Shown: one piece after another, positions 40,771 to 53,289 of the stretch
Numbering within the stretch: position 1 is the stretch's first letter
How the letters are laid out: the number at the start of each line of letters is the position of its first letter
NCBI RefSeq assembly: GCF_000003815.2
Contig: NC_049988.1
Coordinates: 7,428,382 to 7,492,381, forward strand
Direction of reading: 5' to 3'
Length of the DNA: 64,000 nucleotides
Source of the DNA: Branchiostoma floridae
Lineage: Eukaryota; Chordata; Leptocardii; Amphioxiformes; Branchiostomatidae
Position numbers and translations under genes: made by a program
The notes under the pieces: generated by a model
What the model was told of the DNA's origin: nothing
Database searches by the model: none
What the model saw: the letters and a program-made list of their open reading frames with translations, nothing else

Positions 40771-43700
40771 CATGGCCAGTTTAGCGGCGCTTAGTAACTT
40801 CGCTGTTAGTGTTACACCAAGTAAATGTTGATAATGATAGATTTTTTGCAAGAAATGAAGAATTTTTAGGTTTTGTTCATCAATTATCATCATTCATAGC
40901 CCCGTTGTTGTAAATTCTTGAATTCTTAGCCGGATCTGCCCCTTCCAATTACAAAGGCAACATCTGGTCTCAAAATTGTACAGTCACAGCCTTTTGTAGC
41001 CAAAGGTCTACATATTTTACCCTTTGATATATGAGAAGTTCCTTATTTGCATACAGGTGGCAGATTTGGGATTCTTCCATTGGAAATGCTGCTATAGGGG
41101 TGTTTGACAATTATACTAATCTTTTGTTTGTTGATGTTTGTCGATGAAAGACCTCATTGATTTCAATTTGACCATTTGTTTTGATTTGGTTTTAAAAATC
41201 AAATTTTTACCGGACTTACAACATGTATTTTAACTTTAATTACCCCCCTCATGTACATTATTGCAGCCCGCTATTCTACTGCTTTGAGATATTCCATTTC
41301 TTGGATTTTATTGGCCAAATACTGTCTTCAATGTCCTATTCCTGTAAACACATCGATACTTGCAGAAACGCCTTTCCCTTAGGCTATTTCAATGCGGTAG
41401 GTTTATCTTTTTTTTGTGCTGATTTTCGATTGCTTGGTCAACCTTTTCCAAGGTGCCAATAATCTATTTGTGCCAATGCATAGCTGGGCCTCAGATATTG
41501 TAGCATGTTTGCATTTTTAGCTTATCTATATATTGGATATAATATCCTTTAGCAGTCTAATGCTTTTGAACAGCATCAGTTGCAGATATCTGTAAAAATG
41601 TATAAATGCCAGAGGATGTCTACTCATATATATTGCAAAGAAGTGTATATTCCAATAGTACTCTATTGTGGTCTTGTTGCTGAAAAGGCGGGCTGTCAAA
41701 AGTGAATACACACATCACTCTGCCAAGAGCTAGCATGAAGAAGCTAATCTAGCATAGTAGAGCTTCCCTGAGTGGCCACCATTATCTGGTCTAGCTGTCT
41801 GAATCAGTGAAAGAGAGGACTGCTGTCAATTCAGTCTCTAAATAGACTTGCTGTGGTGATACATACGTTGTACTTCATATATCCATTGAACGATATTCAG
41901 GATTTTAACTCAATAGTGGCCATAGTAGCAACCTGTCCATTGCAAGAATGGCCTGACTGTTTGTTATAAACTTATAGTCACATTTCAAGGACACTGTTTA
42001 AGTTCTGTACTTGAACCCTTGTGTGGGCCACATCCCTGAATGTCTGGGTCAAATGCTGGGCAACAATACTCAGGGACTAAACCTTAAGTACTGTTTATTA
42101 TTAATATTAGGGTGTCCAAGTTCCCAATGATGTTTTACCCAATTACCTAAATGTTAAACCTTTTCCTAAATTGTAATGTGTCTTTTTTAGTTTTTAAAAA
42201 CTTTTTACATGTTGCTATAGTATATGTTGCTTCTGTATGTTCTGATGTTCTGTTGTTGCTTCTGGCAATGACCAATCAAAATTAATTATTACTATAGGCT
42301 GATGGAAGAACAATTGACCAATCAGAATTAAGGATGTGTACCCTTGAATATGATTGGTCATATGACAGTAAGTAAGTACATATATGCTAAACATTGATAT
42401 ACTAATTACATGTGGTCAATAAACATTTCTGATGTATAGTCCTCTTTCTAGATTTATATATTGACGCATGTAGCATAGCCTCTACTGTTATTTTCACATA
42501 TAACAGACATATGGCAAAGCCAAACATGCCAAAGGAGTTAGCTGGCATGGAAGTACAGTTTGCGACCTATCCTTGCCCAGTTAAATCCTCTGGCTACTAT
42601 TTTTCCAGCTACCTGTGGAGCCTGGTAGAGGCTATATAATTATACATATATAGCCAGTATTGTCCATGCTTGTTGTGGCCACACAACAGATTATGACTCA
42701 TTGTACTGTTCTATTTGTATCCATCATTCAAGCAGACTTCCTTCTAGAGGTCAGTGTAAAAGAAACACAATTGCAACAGCAGACTGCTCCAGCTGACTGG
42801 TTCCCACTGTACATTTTTCAGGGTGAGCAGGCACTGTGAGTGGGCGTACTGACCAGCTATTGTTGATCGCAGCCAGAGACCTTCTGCGTAGAACAACAGG
42901 CTGGCAGGAAATCTATCCATGGCCGACTGCTAGTGTTATATTGAGGTGAGTCAGAGATGTTATTTCTTTGTTATTGAAGGTGGTTGTCTGATACATCCAT
43001 TGACCATTGGTACTGAGGACTATCTACAATAGTTATATGAATACAAATATATTGATTTCAAATCTATTGGATCATGGATGACACCTCTTTGACATGTAAG
43101 TATGATACACAAACTTTCTGTAATATTTCATACAATATTGGTTACATCTTCTTTTGCTATTGGAGATCCTCGGAACATTTCTCTTACAATTAGAGTTCTA
43201 TCCTTTTTTTAATACTGCTATTTTCAGTCACCACACAATACATATATATTTACTAATTTAGTGGTGATGCTTTATCTCCAAGCAGATTTTGAGGTGGTAG
43301 ATCAGCAGGTGTCAGACAAACCAGTCAGTCATAAAACATAATCTTCCTCCAAACATCTTCTTGGAGATGAATTGATGGACATGTGTTACAGATGGTACAT
43401 TTATAGTGCTGATTTACATACACTATCTTTATTGTAATGGGGGCTTGTGCACAGCTTTCCGAGGACGCCTAGCGTGGTGCCTACCTGGTTTTCAGGACAA
43501 TTAGAAAGAGTCAATTATCGAGAGTGCAGCTGTTCCCTGATGGTAGGTGGGATATATCGGAGAATCTGTATCCCCTGTTCTGGAGATTGGCATTAATGTA
43601 CGGGAGGTGGGCCTACAGGAGACATGTACTCATTTGTTAGGGATGGAACAGTTGATATCACAGAGAGGCATCTAACTGGAGCTGATGTGCTTTTGCCTGA

Positions 43701-44212
43701 CGTCAGAAAAAATATTTCACAATGTCAAACAAATGCTGTTGAAAGCCAGGGTCAAAAGAAAGAAAGCAAGCACAATTTGTTATAATATAAATGTATCACC
43801 TTGTCATTTTGATTAATTGTGTATTGCTGTACAAATGGTTATAATTGTTATTATTAGATTTAACGTTATCCATGTGTACTGACCTCTCATATCATAAAGA
43901 AGATAGAGATTTATTGGATAATGATTGTTGTAATTGTTGTATACTGCCAATGTGGGAGAATCCGAGATAGGTACAGGTGATTTATGTTATGATGATTTGT
44001 ATGAAAGTCCTCATGTTTACCCTCACTTGGGGGAGGACTGTTTTACCATTTATTTTTTCAGTTTATTGGGCAATTTTAGGTCAAAGCAACAAATCAAGCA
44101 GATATGAGATGCTAGTATGCCTTTTATGTTACAGAATATATCTACAACTTACAAGAGACATAAAAAACACTCCTTTGAGATCAATATTGTTTCTTCCAAC
44201 CCGGTATGCAAT
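40771..44212. other. Non-coding stretch with a possible splice-bounded segment
   Basis: No confident gene. At 42822-42945 a segment between CATTTTTCAG and GAG/GTGAGT is open for 38 codons in one frame, but its phases do not fit the candidate second gene. CCAAT-type words cluster at 42268-42360. Nothing else recognised. Confidence 0.35.
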
Positions 44213-44550
44213 CAGGCCTCGAAATACTTTTTCTGCATACCTGTACCGGTGTAAGTAGCATTGAAAATTACCTGCACCAGACAAATTTTACCTGCACCAC
44301 CCTGAGTTTAAGAATACTACATTTTGTACAATTGTTCAGGAACCATCGCTATATTTCTTTTATACTTAATAGGTGCTAATATTTAATGCACCTAATAACA
44401 ATCCACATACACCTACATTATAGGACATTTAAGTATAAAACCCTGTACACTGACCAGTGCAGGTTAGATGCCGGTAGACACCAGAAATACCTGCTCAGCT
44501 CCAATTTTACCTGCACCAACCTGCATATGCAGGTGGTATTTCGAGCCCTG
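44213..44550. mobile_element. CAGGCCTCGAAATAC-ended DNA element, 338 bp
   Basis: Left end CAGGCCTCGAAATAC...CTGCATACCTG mirrors the right end, which in reverse complement reads CAGGGCTCGAAATACCACC. Internal ACCTGCACCA words repeat. A GCAAT pentamer borders both sides (44208-44212, 44551-44555). Ends of this type are common for small hAT-like elements. Confidence 0.65.
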
Positions 44551-46376
44551 GCAATGCATAAAGAGTAAAATTCTATCACATAGAACCTTATCTTTATAGA
44601 CCCATATCTTCTAGGTAGAAGTGCCTCAAACTGGCACTGATAGTGATAGAAGCCACCAATGTTATGGTAGGTGTTCAATTTACACTTGAATCAAAATCTG
44701 TTATATTTTGGTTTTTCACTGCTGACAATTGTTTAGGGTTTATGATGACAAACTTGAATATGGCCTGAAATTGCAATCTAGTTCATCTAGCAAAAATTGA
44801 GGGAGTAACTGCTGTTGCAGTGGTTATCTGCTAGCGATGTTGAGATATGTCTCCACAGAGCACAGCCATCCATCAAGAGTTATTACATTCACATCAGTTG
44901 TAACTGCTTCGTAATGGCTGCAGCTGGCGGCCATTTTGTTTGATCAATGGGGGCAGTGAGGATAGTTTGTGTGGGCATGGAAATTGTGGAAGATTGTGTT
45001 TTTTTATCGCCAGACCTTGAAGGTTGCGAAGGTTGTAAATTTGCCCTTGAAAGTTGTAACAATCTGTGAAATGTTCTTTGCAGTTTTGGAATTAAATAAT
45101 GGTAGGACAATTAGGAATAAATGTTTAAAATACACGACATAGATTTAGTACAAACCCATGGTACAAAATGTTAGAACGTTATGATAATTGTTTAAAAATC
45201 ATATATGATATAATGTTACTGTTGCTCTGTATTACCGGTAGTGGTACATTGAAAGCTGAAAGGTAGACTGCTACAAGGCAAAATCCAGGTCAGAGTTTTG
45301 CAAGCACTTACGTATATCTTTGGGTACCTTAGTCTTCAGAATTTATCATTCTGGCCCAAAAAGCAATGAAAGTAAGGATAGGTACATGTTCATCATTTCT
45401 ACAGCTGCCTGGAAAAGATATGCTCTCAATTAACATTCTTGAGGTCTCCTTGCACAGTTGCAGTCCCACAAGCCTTTGGGCATTTCTCTCAGAATGACAG
45501 AGTTCCTGTTTGAGTATTATAGAGGGGTTATGTAGGGGTTATGACTGGTGATAACACACACATGCCATCTGGTAGCCATGCCCTGCAGTTCAAAGTGACT
45601 TTCTTGTGACCTTCATGTAGAAAATGCTGTCAGGGCATATTTTCTTCAAGCCAGCATTGTTTTCATTGAATTTTCATACATATAACATGATGGATTTTGA
45701 AATGAAGCTGCAGTTTGTAGAAAATTGCTATGGGGTCTTAACTGAATGAAGAGCAACACCTAACATCAACTCTCAAAATTCTGTTGGGTGCCGTAATAAC
45801 GCCATATCAAGGAAACATTATCATAGAGGCCTTCTGAAGATTATGTTGGCCACCTAAATAGCTAAAGCATATGTAGCTAAAGCTAAAGCATAAAGCATCA
45901 GGATTACTGATGCTGTATTTGTACATCTATGTAAATCACTTCATGTATTTTTTTCTCATATGGCGGTATTATGGCACCCGGTGGAATTATGACAGTTTAT
46001 GTTAGGAGCAGTTGAGAAAAATTCATGTCAAACTAACCAACAGAAGTATAACCTCTTTTTAAAGTTTCCATTATTTGCCATCACAAAAGAAAGATGAATG
46101 ACCAAATTTTTTATCAGTGTCCAGCTGCCCTCCCGATACACAGTCCCACCATCCCAATACACAGGAGTGGCCAACGGTGGCTAGATGTCAGCACTTAATG
46201 CCCTTCCATATAGGTTAATGTGCCCTGATGTATATAGCCTTCCATGTTAAACCAGGACATCCGCAGGTATCAACTTCCAGGCACCATTTACTCCATCCAG
46301 GTGTCACACGTCCTAATGTCCTAAAATTGATGCAAAATAGGTCAAATTCCTGGGGAAGGCAGATAGGTGATACCAA
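44551..46376. other. Non-coding stretch
   Basis: AT-rich, no repeat family or exon recognised apart from a short AGCTAAAGCATA duplication near 45,860-45,895. Confidence 0.4.
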
Positions 46377-46404
46377 GGAGCCTGATAAAAGCTCCTTGGT
46401 GATA
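46377..46404. repeat. Short palindrome of the CAAGGAG family
   Basis: CCAAGGAGC and GCTCCTTGG are perfect arms around a 7-10-bp loop. Confidence 0.65.
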
Positions 46405-47103
46405 CCCAAAATTGTGAGTCATCTTTCTTTTGTGTTAGAAAAAAAGGTAAACACTTTTAGTATGTATTGTATCAACACAGACAAGATTTCATTCAGGTAC
46501 CTTCCTGTTGTCCACTTCCTCCCCTTTTCTTCAGGAAAGTTACAGGTTGTTACGGTAAGTGTGATAACCGTTACTTAAAACGAGACCCTGGAAAGGTAGA
46601 TGTTTGTCATTTATCGTAAAATCCTTTCTCGCAAATGTATTCCAAGAAGCAAGAGATAAACAAGGGCACAAGCCTATTACGCAGCTGGTCAGTAAAATTG
46701 ATGGCCTCCCATTTTAAACATCATTTCCTTGTACTCAAGAGAATTAGTAGTTTATTGCCTTGTACGTGGGAAGAGGCATTCGTAAGATTTAGGGGCAATT
46801 CCAAAGTTCTAAAAGTGTGAAAAGCAATCATAGTGTTACTGCTATGACCTCTGCCAAGGATGACATATTTTTTATCAAGTTTGGTTGGATGGCTTGACTT
46901 CTTGTGAAACTATATAACTTATAAGGAGATGTACGCTGAGGAACCAGACTGATTCGAGATGGCGCAGGATTGGTTCGCTACCGATTCCCCGCGCTCGCCA
47001 CACGTGCCCCCCACAATTTACACCTGCCTGACGATCCAGCTGGCCTCCAATATTGCTTGCCTCTTGTTAGGAATTCCAGGCTGCACCAGACTGAAAATGG
47101 CAG

Positions 47104-47408
47104 CGATTTTAGATTGGCGGGCAGACTACCTTGGGCCAGCAAAAAAAACGACTGGCTGCCCGGTCGGTCTGGCACCCAGGGTAAAGGAGATTTCAGTCAA
47201 TTTTTTTCTTTGCAAGGAAGCCCTGGCTGAATTGGCAGCAAAAATCTCCTTTGGGCTAAACTCCCTGGAGCGCTAATTTTAAATTGGCAAGCAGACTACC
47301 TTGGGCCACCAAAGAAACCGGCTGGTTGCCCGGTTGGTCTGGCACCCAGGGTAAAGCAGATTTTTTTTCTTTTTTTGCCTTTGCGAGGAAGCCCTGGCTG
47401 AATTAAGA
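47104..47408. repeat. Tandem duplication, about 130-bp unit
   Basis: GATTTTAGATTGGCGGGCAG (47103) and TTTTAAATTGGCAAGCAG (47276) begin two copies sharing ACTACCTTGGGCCA, CTGGCACCCAGGGTAAAG and GGAAGCCCTGGCTGAATT. An open frame of 105 codons over the first copy (46959-47276) is probably fortuitous. Confidence 0.8.
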
Positions 47409-50400
47409 TTGAACTGAATGCTGGACCCCCAGTAGCTTCCTTACAAATTGCAGATTAAAAGAATCTAAATCTTGTCAAGGAAACTGTCATGCTGGGTTGC
47501 GCTCTGTAAGCGCAGTCTGCTTAGCAATCATGCTATCTGTAATCTTCTGAAATGGGGCGTACATGAGAGATGGAATAAGATAGTGAGTGGAATTCCAATG
47601 AAGCTGACACCTGCTGATTGCATGTTCCTTCCCCTCCTGTTTCGTGTATGATTCATAAGCAAGCAGCAGGAAATGTATAATCCATAAGCACTGCTGCAGC
47701 AACAACAGACCCACTTATTTCATTTTTAATATGCAGTCTGTAAAGCTTACGTCATACCGTCGATGACTGTCATCCAATTTGTTTATCAGAAGATAGTCAA
47801 CGAATTTCAAAAGCACAAGAAAATCAAGCAGTTTTTCAGTCTGAAAATCTACTTATTATGTTGGACGGGACTCACTGACCATAAGCCAAACATGAGCCGA
47901 TTCCTGAAAATTGCACGATCATCAAGAAAACATTGGCTGCTGAGAATGCAACTTTGAGCCTGCAGACACGTTAAGCGAGCTATTTTCGAGCTGTGTGAAC
48001 CACATGATATGTACTTTGAGAAAACTGCAAAATCTCATTCAAATTAGATAGCTGTCAACTGTTCTTTTGGATATCTTTTGACATAAACTACGTGTTCAAA
48101 TTTGTCATCGTGGCAATTTTTTCTCACTTGGGAACAAGTCCAATGTACACTTGCTGGACTGGTCCCTATGATTGGCCTGTCCACGTCTTGTCCATAGTGT
48201 TTGAAGTCCCGGTATGAGCAACACTTAACATCATGACTGGAATTTTTATTGCTTTGGAGCAAGCTATGAATGCCAAATCTTTTGCCTCCAATGCAAAGGT
48301 ACGTAAAGAAATATTCGTGGGTAAAGCAACATTGCAATGTATTTGGAGGTTAGCTTAGTGAAATACATTTTGCACAAAATTATGAAAATGCATCAGGGGT
48401 ATTCTATTAATATTATCATCCTATTTGGGAATTTGAAAAAATACTGCATTACTCAAAATATGTTAGTCACATCATATACTCACACCTCGCCACTCATCTC
48501 TTTTTGTCTGATTTGTTTTTGTTCATACCTACGTCTATCATCACTATACGTAATGTAGTTAGCCAATTAACATTTATTACTCTGTGGGTGCCTCCGTGCA
48601 TCAAATTAGCACAGGTATGGTTCATTGGACTACTTAGGGTTATTAAGCATGCTCACTTAGGACTGTACCAATTGCTTAATGAATGTGTATCAAGGTTGTT
48701 TTTTCATCTTCTAAATTTAGTGTTTTGGGGACACAGATTGATATTGCACAGGCTCCATATCATTAGAGGAACAAGTAGATTGAAACTGGGAATCATTATG
48801 GAGTTCAACAGTACTAAAATGTAGACCAATCTGAATTATGATTACAAGTAAATGCCATTTAAGTTATGATTCAAGAACCTCGTAGCCTTGATGTCTTGCA
48901 TCAATTCTTCAATGAGGAGAATATACATTGTAATACCCACTTAACCGTCGGTCGTCTTTTTCTACTTCTATCTCTATTTACAGTGCAGCTTCTTTTCATT
49001 CATTTTTATACTCATCCAAGAAAATCACAACACATGTAGTATGATGTACCTGAGAAACAAATCTAGGTATTACCATTGCCTGATGTGTAGCTGCTATTGG
49101 TTGGGTATATATGTTGGGGCTGGCTTCAGTTTGCCTGTGATATCAGTGATGCAAGAGTCTGCCTCCTGCATCCTAATGAGCCTATATTTATGGTAATGGC
49201 CCAGAGATGGGTTGAGAACACTTGCAGCTGAGGCACGCAGGGACCATGGCTCCCTGTCCGACAGTAAGCGGAATCTGGTAGCGGAAAGCACGCTCCGTCT
49301 CTCTCTCCTAGCGGAGGTAAGTCGGGGCAGATAGATGGTGGCATGGATGAACCAATTTTATGCAGGCTTGAGCTTGTGTGGCGTAGATGTTGGGGCCATT
49401 ATGTACAAATGTCGCAGTTGCAAGCTGAGGTTGGTACATGTAGATGTACATTAAATCTGGTCATGATGTAAAAAGTGTTGTCGCTTGGAATATACCTTAG
49501 GTTCTTCCATGTTATGATACCTTTTTGCATGATTTTTTTTACATGGATATTGTGTTCTGGAATATAGTTTTTCATATTTTTGCTACCTGGATGTAGCTGC
49601 AGATCTTGGTATGGAAAGAGATGATATGTATACTACATGTATGTTTTAATGGCTTAAATACACAAAAAATGTATTTTGAAGAGCTATGATCTAAGAGCAC
49701 ATTTTTGCAAGGGGACATGGGGTATGGACACAGGATTACATAACGTACATCAGGAAAGGTGTTGAGTATGATGCATTTATACATATATTGATTTATATGT
49801 AGCCTTGGCTGTGACAGTAAATTAAGTTATAATTTTGATACATAATGTGAGGTTGATGTCTGTTGGAATTACTAAATGGACATTGGGAGCAGTCAGTTAC
49901 CATGGTAAGATTTGAATTGATGAAAGTTGGTTGTTGATTTCAAATGGTTAAGGAGCTTGTTATAATAAAAATGTGTCATATAACCACTGAAGAGCTCACA
50001 GAGGTGCCAGCATGTTAATAATAGAAATTGGTGACAAGAATTATAGAGGATACCTTATTAGTATGGAATTGACCAATTAACCAATCAACTTGAGTGAAAC
50101 AAACATAGGATACGATGTACATTGATGGAGATAACATAACTGTAATTAGCCAATGGAGACTATAACGTTATATATTTGTTGTTATTATCCAATCAAATAT
50201 GAGATGCACCAACTTACAAAATCATAAGTGATCAATCAGCAAAAAGAGACACATCAATGTTTATGTAAAAGACATTTATGAATCCAAAGATAAAATGTGT
50301 TATAGATTCAAGAAAGGAATAAGTTTTTTTTAATGGTAGTGATTTATTTGAAATTTCTTTGAAACAGGACTGATAGACTTTTGTTTGCAATCTGGCATAT

Positions 50401-52405
50401 TGTAGCAAACAGTGGTAAATGAGCAGCCTTATTTCTGGATGAAGAAAATCAATAAGTAATAAGTCTGCAGTGAGGTGGATATTTGAACCATGGCTCTGTG
50501 CCTCTTCAATGGATTAATAGGGCAGTAAACTAGGTGATAAGAATTATTGGACTCACGCCAGGTCATAATGAAAACGAGTAGACAGGGGAGCCAATTTTAG
50601 GTTGAAGACAGATACCAGTAAAAAAAAAAAAGTAATGATGTTTCCGATTCTCAATCTAGATTTGGTTTCCAACAAAGGCCTGTGCTGTATGCATAAAAGT
50701 ACCTGGCAAATGTTGTACCAGTACTTACTGTTGATTCTGAAATGTTGCCGTGGTTTTGTCACATCGATCTAGCATCCTCTGCAGTCTTCAAGTGGGACTG
50801 GCTTTGATTTGGGGGAGCTGGTTTGCGATTTTCAATGCTAACTAAGAATACTGGGAGTTTGCCGAAAAAGGGAGTCTCCAGTCAGTGTTTCAATGGCGCT
50901 GCAAATAGTTGTTCGATTATGTAACTGCGGTACTTTTGTTTAAAGAGAATATGAGAATTCTGCTAAAACCCCTTTCCAATCCTTTCAAGTATCACATTTT
51001 CTGGATGCAAAGCAATCCTGGGTTAACCCATATAGGAGATGATAGTATTAGTAAAGCCATTATATTTATGCTGATCCTGCAAACATGACCTTGAATATTA
51101 CAGGAAAGCTTTGCCTGCACTTCATATTGTAATAATCCAACCTTCAGTAGGCAGGACTCAGCCAGACTTCAAACCTGTGGCATATGCAAATTACACACAC
51201 CTCGAGGAGGATTTGGAATGCCCAGGGCTTTGTAACCATGGTAACATGGTTTGACAATCCATCATTCCTCCTCCAAGTACAAGGGCAAGTCCCCTCCTGG
51301 AATTTTTATATTACCTTGAATGTTAGCAACTCCCTGAAGAAATGTAAGGTTTTACGAAATAAAGCCTCAATGAAATGAATGACATTGTAAGCATTTGGCC
51401 CTCTGGGTATATTTGCACTCTTTCTTTATGGGATATGTCATGTCAGAATTGTCAACTGCAGTAAATGAAATTGAGATGTGTGATATATTGGCTCAGTAAG
51501 ATGCTTCCAGGGGGTAGTGTACAGATATAGGAATTTGAAATAGTCATACCTAGGGGCTCTTTATTCCAAAAATAGCCAGTATGATTATTTGTTTAAAAAA
51601 GTGACGAGTCAGCTTTTGCTGCAGTGTTTAGTGCTATCTTGTCCAGGCCTGCCTGAAAATAAGATCTGAGTTTAGGATCTTAAAAGCTTTCATCCTCTCA
51701 TGTTGAGTGGGTACATTTGCATTCTAATGGAAGCTCATATCAGCACGGTCCAGATACATTCCTTATATGTGTAGAACAAGTTCGAGGTATGATATTCAAG
51801 TGTAGAAAGTATGTCTATCAGCTTAAATGTAAAATACTACATTGTACACCTCCTAGAGCATGAAATATCAATTTGCAGCAGTAGGTAACATTTTAATACA
51901 GTTTGCAAACAAGAAATTCGGACTGAAAAAATAACAGATATTGTGAGGAATACAGTCAGTAACAAGTTTCCATTTTGACGTCTTGCATGCTTGTCGAATT
52001 TTCACTTTGAAATGACACAGAACTAAGCAAATGAACTGCTTTGGCCATGTTAGTACATTTTATGACCTTTACTTAATCTGAACTCTCTCCCTGAGTCAAA
52101 ACCTTTAGGACTTCTCAACATGATAAGAATGTAAGGCTGATTTTTTTATCTTAAAACAAATGGACAGAGAACCATTACCAACTGTTACGACCTGAAGAAG
52201 GCTGGGTTATGGTCGTCAAGTGATCGTAACCGACATTAACGGAGAGAAGTTTCACATCAATTCTTCATTAAGGAGGACAGCTTTAGTGTCTGCTTAAAGC
52301 CAATTCCCATTTTTACTGCAGAATGTCTTGATTTCTTTTGGGATGGTCTGACGCTTCTTGAAATGCAAATTATTATGGAAAAAAATATGATCTTTTTAAT
52401 CAGTG
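47409..52405. other. Non-coding stretch before the 52.4-kb SINE
   Basis: No mobile element recognised. A 40-codon open segment at 49197-49316 ends in a good donor (GCGGAG/GTAAGT) and could be an alternative exon; its acceptor is unclear. CTGAAGAAGGCTGG at about 52,191 with flanking GTTACGA/TCGTAAC may be another Penelope-type remnant. Confidence 0.35.
49197..49316 (+). other. Candidate exon, 40 open codons ending in a strong donor
   Basis: The frame begins after TAA (49194-49196) and ends LRLSLLAE before GTAAGT. The segment is GC-richer than its flanks. TTGCAG at 49221-49226 could be an acceptor. No similarity recognised, and the phase (0 at the donor) does not join to exon 52831. May be an alternative first exon or chance. 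Confidence 0.25.
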
Positions 52406-52712
52406 TATGTTTAAGTTGCCCGGTGCAGTGGCCGAGTGTTCGCCTTGCATTCAGTAAGTCGTGAGTTCGATCCCCGACCGAGTCATAGTAACTCATAGTC
52501 CAAACTAAAATTTAAATACTTCAAAAATGGAACATGCCGCTTTCTCTGCTTAGCACTCAGCACTAGTGAGGAAGAGTATGGAGTTAGACACACATTACGC
52601 ATCGGCCCCCTGCTGTAGTGGATCGCACAAATGTGTGGCCCAAGGGCTACAGAAATGGAGATGGTCACCACCCCTAAGCATCAGTTACAGATGCATGGGC
52701 AACTTAAACATA
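52406..52712. repeat. 16-bp inverted repeats enclosing a SINE
   Basis: TATGTTTAAGTTGCCC at 52406-52421 and its exact reverse complement at 52697-52712 bracket the SINE. Perfect 16-bp arms rather than the direct repeats expected of a SINE insertion. Confidence 0.7.
52422..52696 (+). mobile_element. tRNA-derived SINE, second copy
   Basis: Head GTGCAGTGGCCGAGTG (A-box-like) and GTGAGTTCGATCCCCG (B box), body GCTTTCTCTGCTTAGCACTC, GTGTGGCCC and GAGATGG, all in the same order as 10078-10311. The tail beyond about 52,680 differs. Confidence 0.8.
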
Positions 52713-52830
52713 ATATTTTAGGTTCTTTGCCATCTCAAGATTGAACCTTGTCTTAAATCTTTTTGGTTATACCTGTAAAACAAGGAATTGCTATATTATA
52801 AAACAAGGAATTGCTTTATCTGTGCCTCAG

Positions 52831-52979
52831 GAATCAAATGTAGCAAGGGAGCGCCCTGCCCATTACTGCAGATGGACTACATGGCAGGAAATTTAGTGTA
52901 CAGCTATCAGAAGACTGCTATTGCAGATAACGACAGGGACAGTTATGGCCGTGGCCTCCCATTCGTCTTGAAGACCAAG
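52831..52979 (+). CDS. Candidate internal exon of a second gene
   Basis: Between GTGCCTCAG and AAG/GTGTGA lies a frame encoding IKCSKGAPCPLLQMDYMAG, NLVYSYQKTAIADNDRDSYG and RGLPFVLKTK. It enters needing two bases, matching the phase-1 end of candidate exon 29828-29912, and leaves in phase 0. Codon use looks coding-like and hydrophilic with paired Cys, but I recognise no family. The acceptor tract is moderate and the donor weak. Intron between the two exons would be 22.9 kb. Confidence 0.4.
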
Positions 52980-53027
52980 GTGTGAGGAATACAAAAGGAA
53001 ACATTAACATGCCCTGGGCTGAGTATT

Positions 53028-53075
53028 TCTTACTGCGGAAGTTACACTATTCTTACTGCGCAAGTTACACTATAA
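53028..53075. repeat. Tandem duplication, 2 x 23 bp
   Basis: TTCTTACTGCGGAAGTTACA and TTCTTACTGCGCAAGTTACA are adjacent. Confidence 0.8.
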
Positions 53076-53219
53076 ACATTCAGTTATGGGATGCTCTAAA
53101 ATGTTCTTCCACTTGTACTTAAGTTTTTTTTTTTAAATCTTACTTCTTTTACTTATCATCTGCCACAAAATCAGGGGTTTGTGACGAAAATAGAGACGAA
53201 TTGATGTTAATCTTTTTGC

Positions 53220-53289
53220 TAGCCTGGTTACCAAACCCCAGCCCGATCTCAAGTATATATCTTGAGGTTGGGGTATGGAATCCAGGCTA
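53220..53289. mobile_element. Foldback MITE related to 32969-33060
   Basis: Ends TAGCCTGGTTACC and GGAATCCAGGCTA; shares CCCAGCCCGATCTCAAG with the longer copy at 32.97 kb. Arms are more diverged. Confidence 0.75.

Noticed and set aside
42822-42945. Splice-bounded segment open for 38 codons
   Set aside because: Its phases do not match either neighbouring candidate exon and the clean acceptor leads to an immediate stop; kept only as a remark.
44889-45110. 73-codon minus-strand frame with Gln/Pro/Ser-rich residues
   Set aside because: Low-complexity composition, no start context, splice signal or motif.
46959-47276. 105-codon frame starting MAQDWFATDS
   Set aside because: It lies mostly in one copy of a tandem duplication, has no family motif, and the second copy does not keep the frame.
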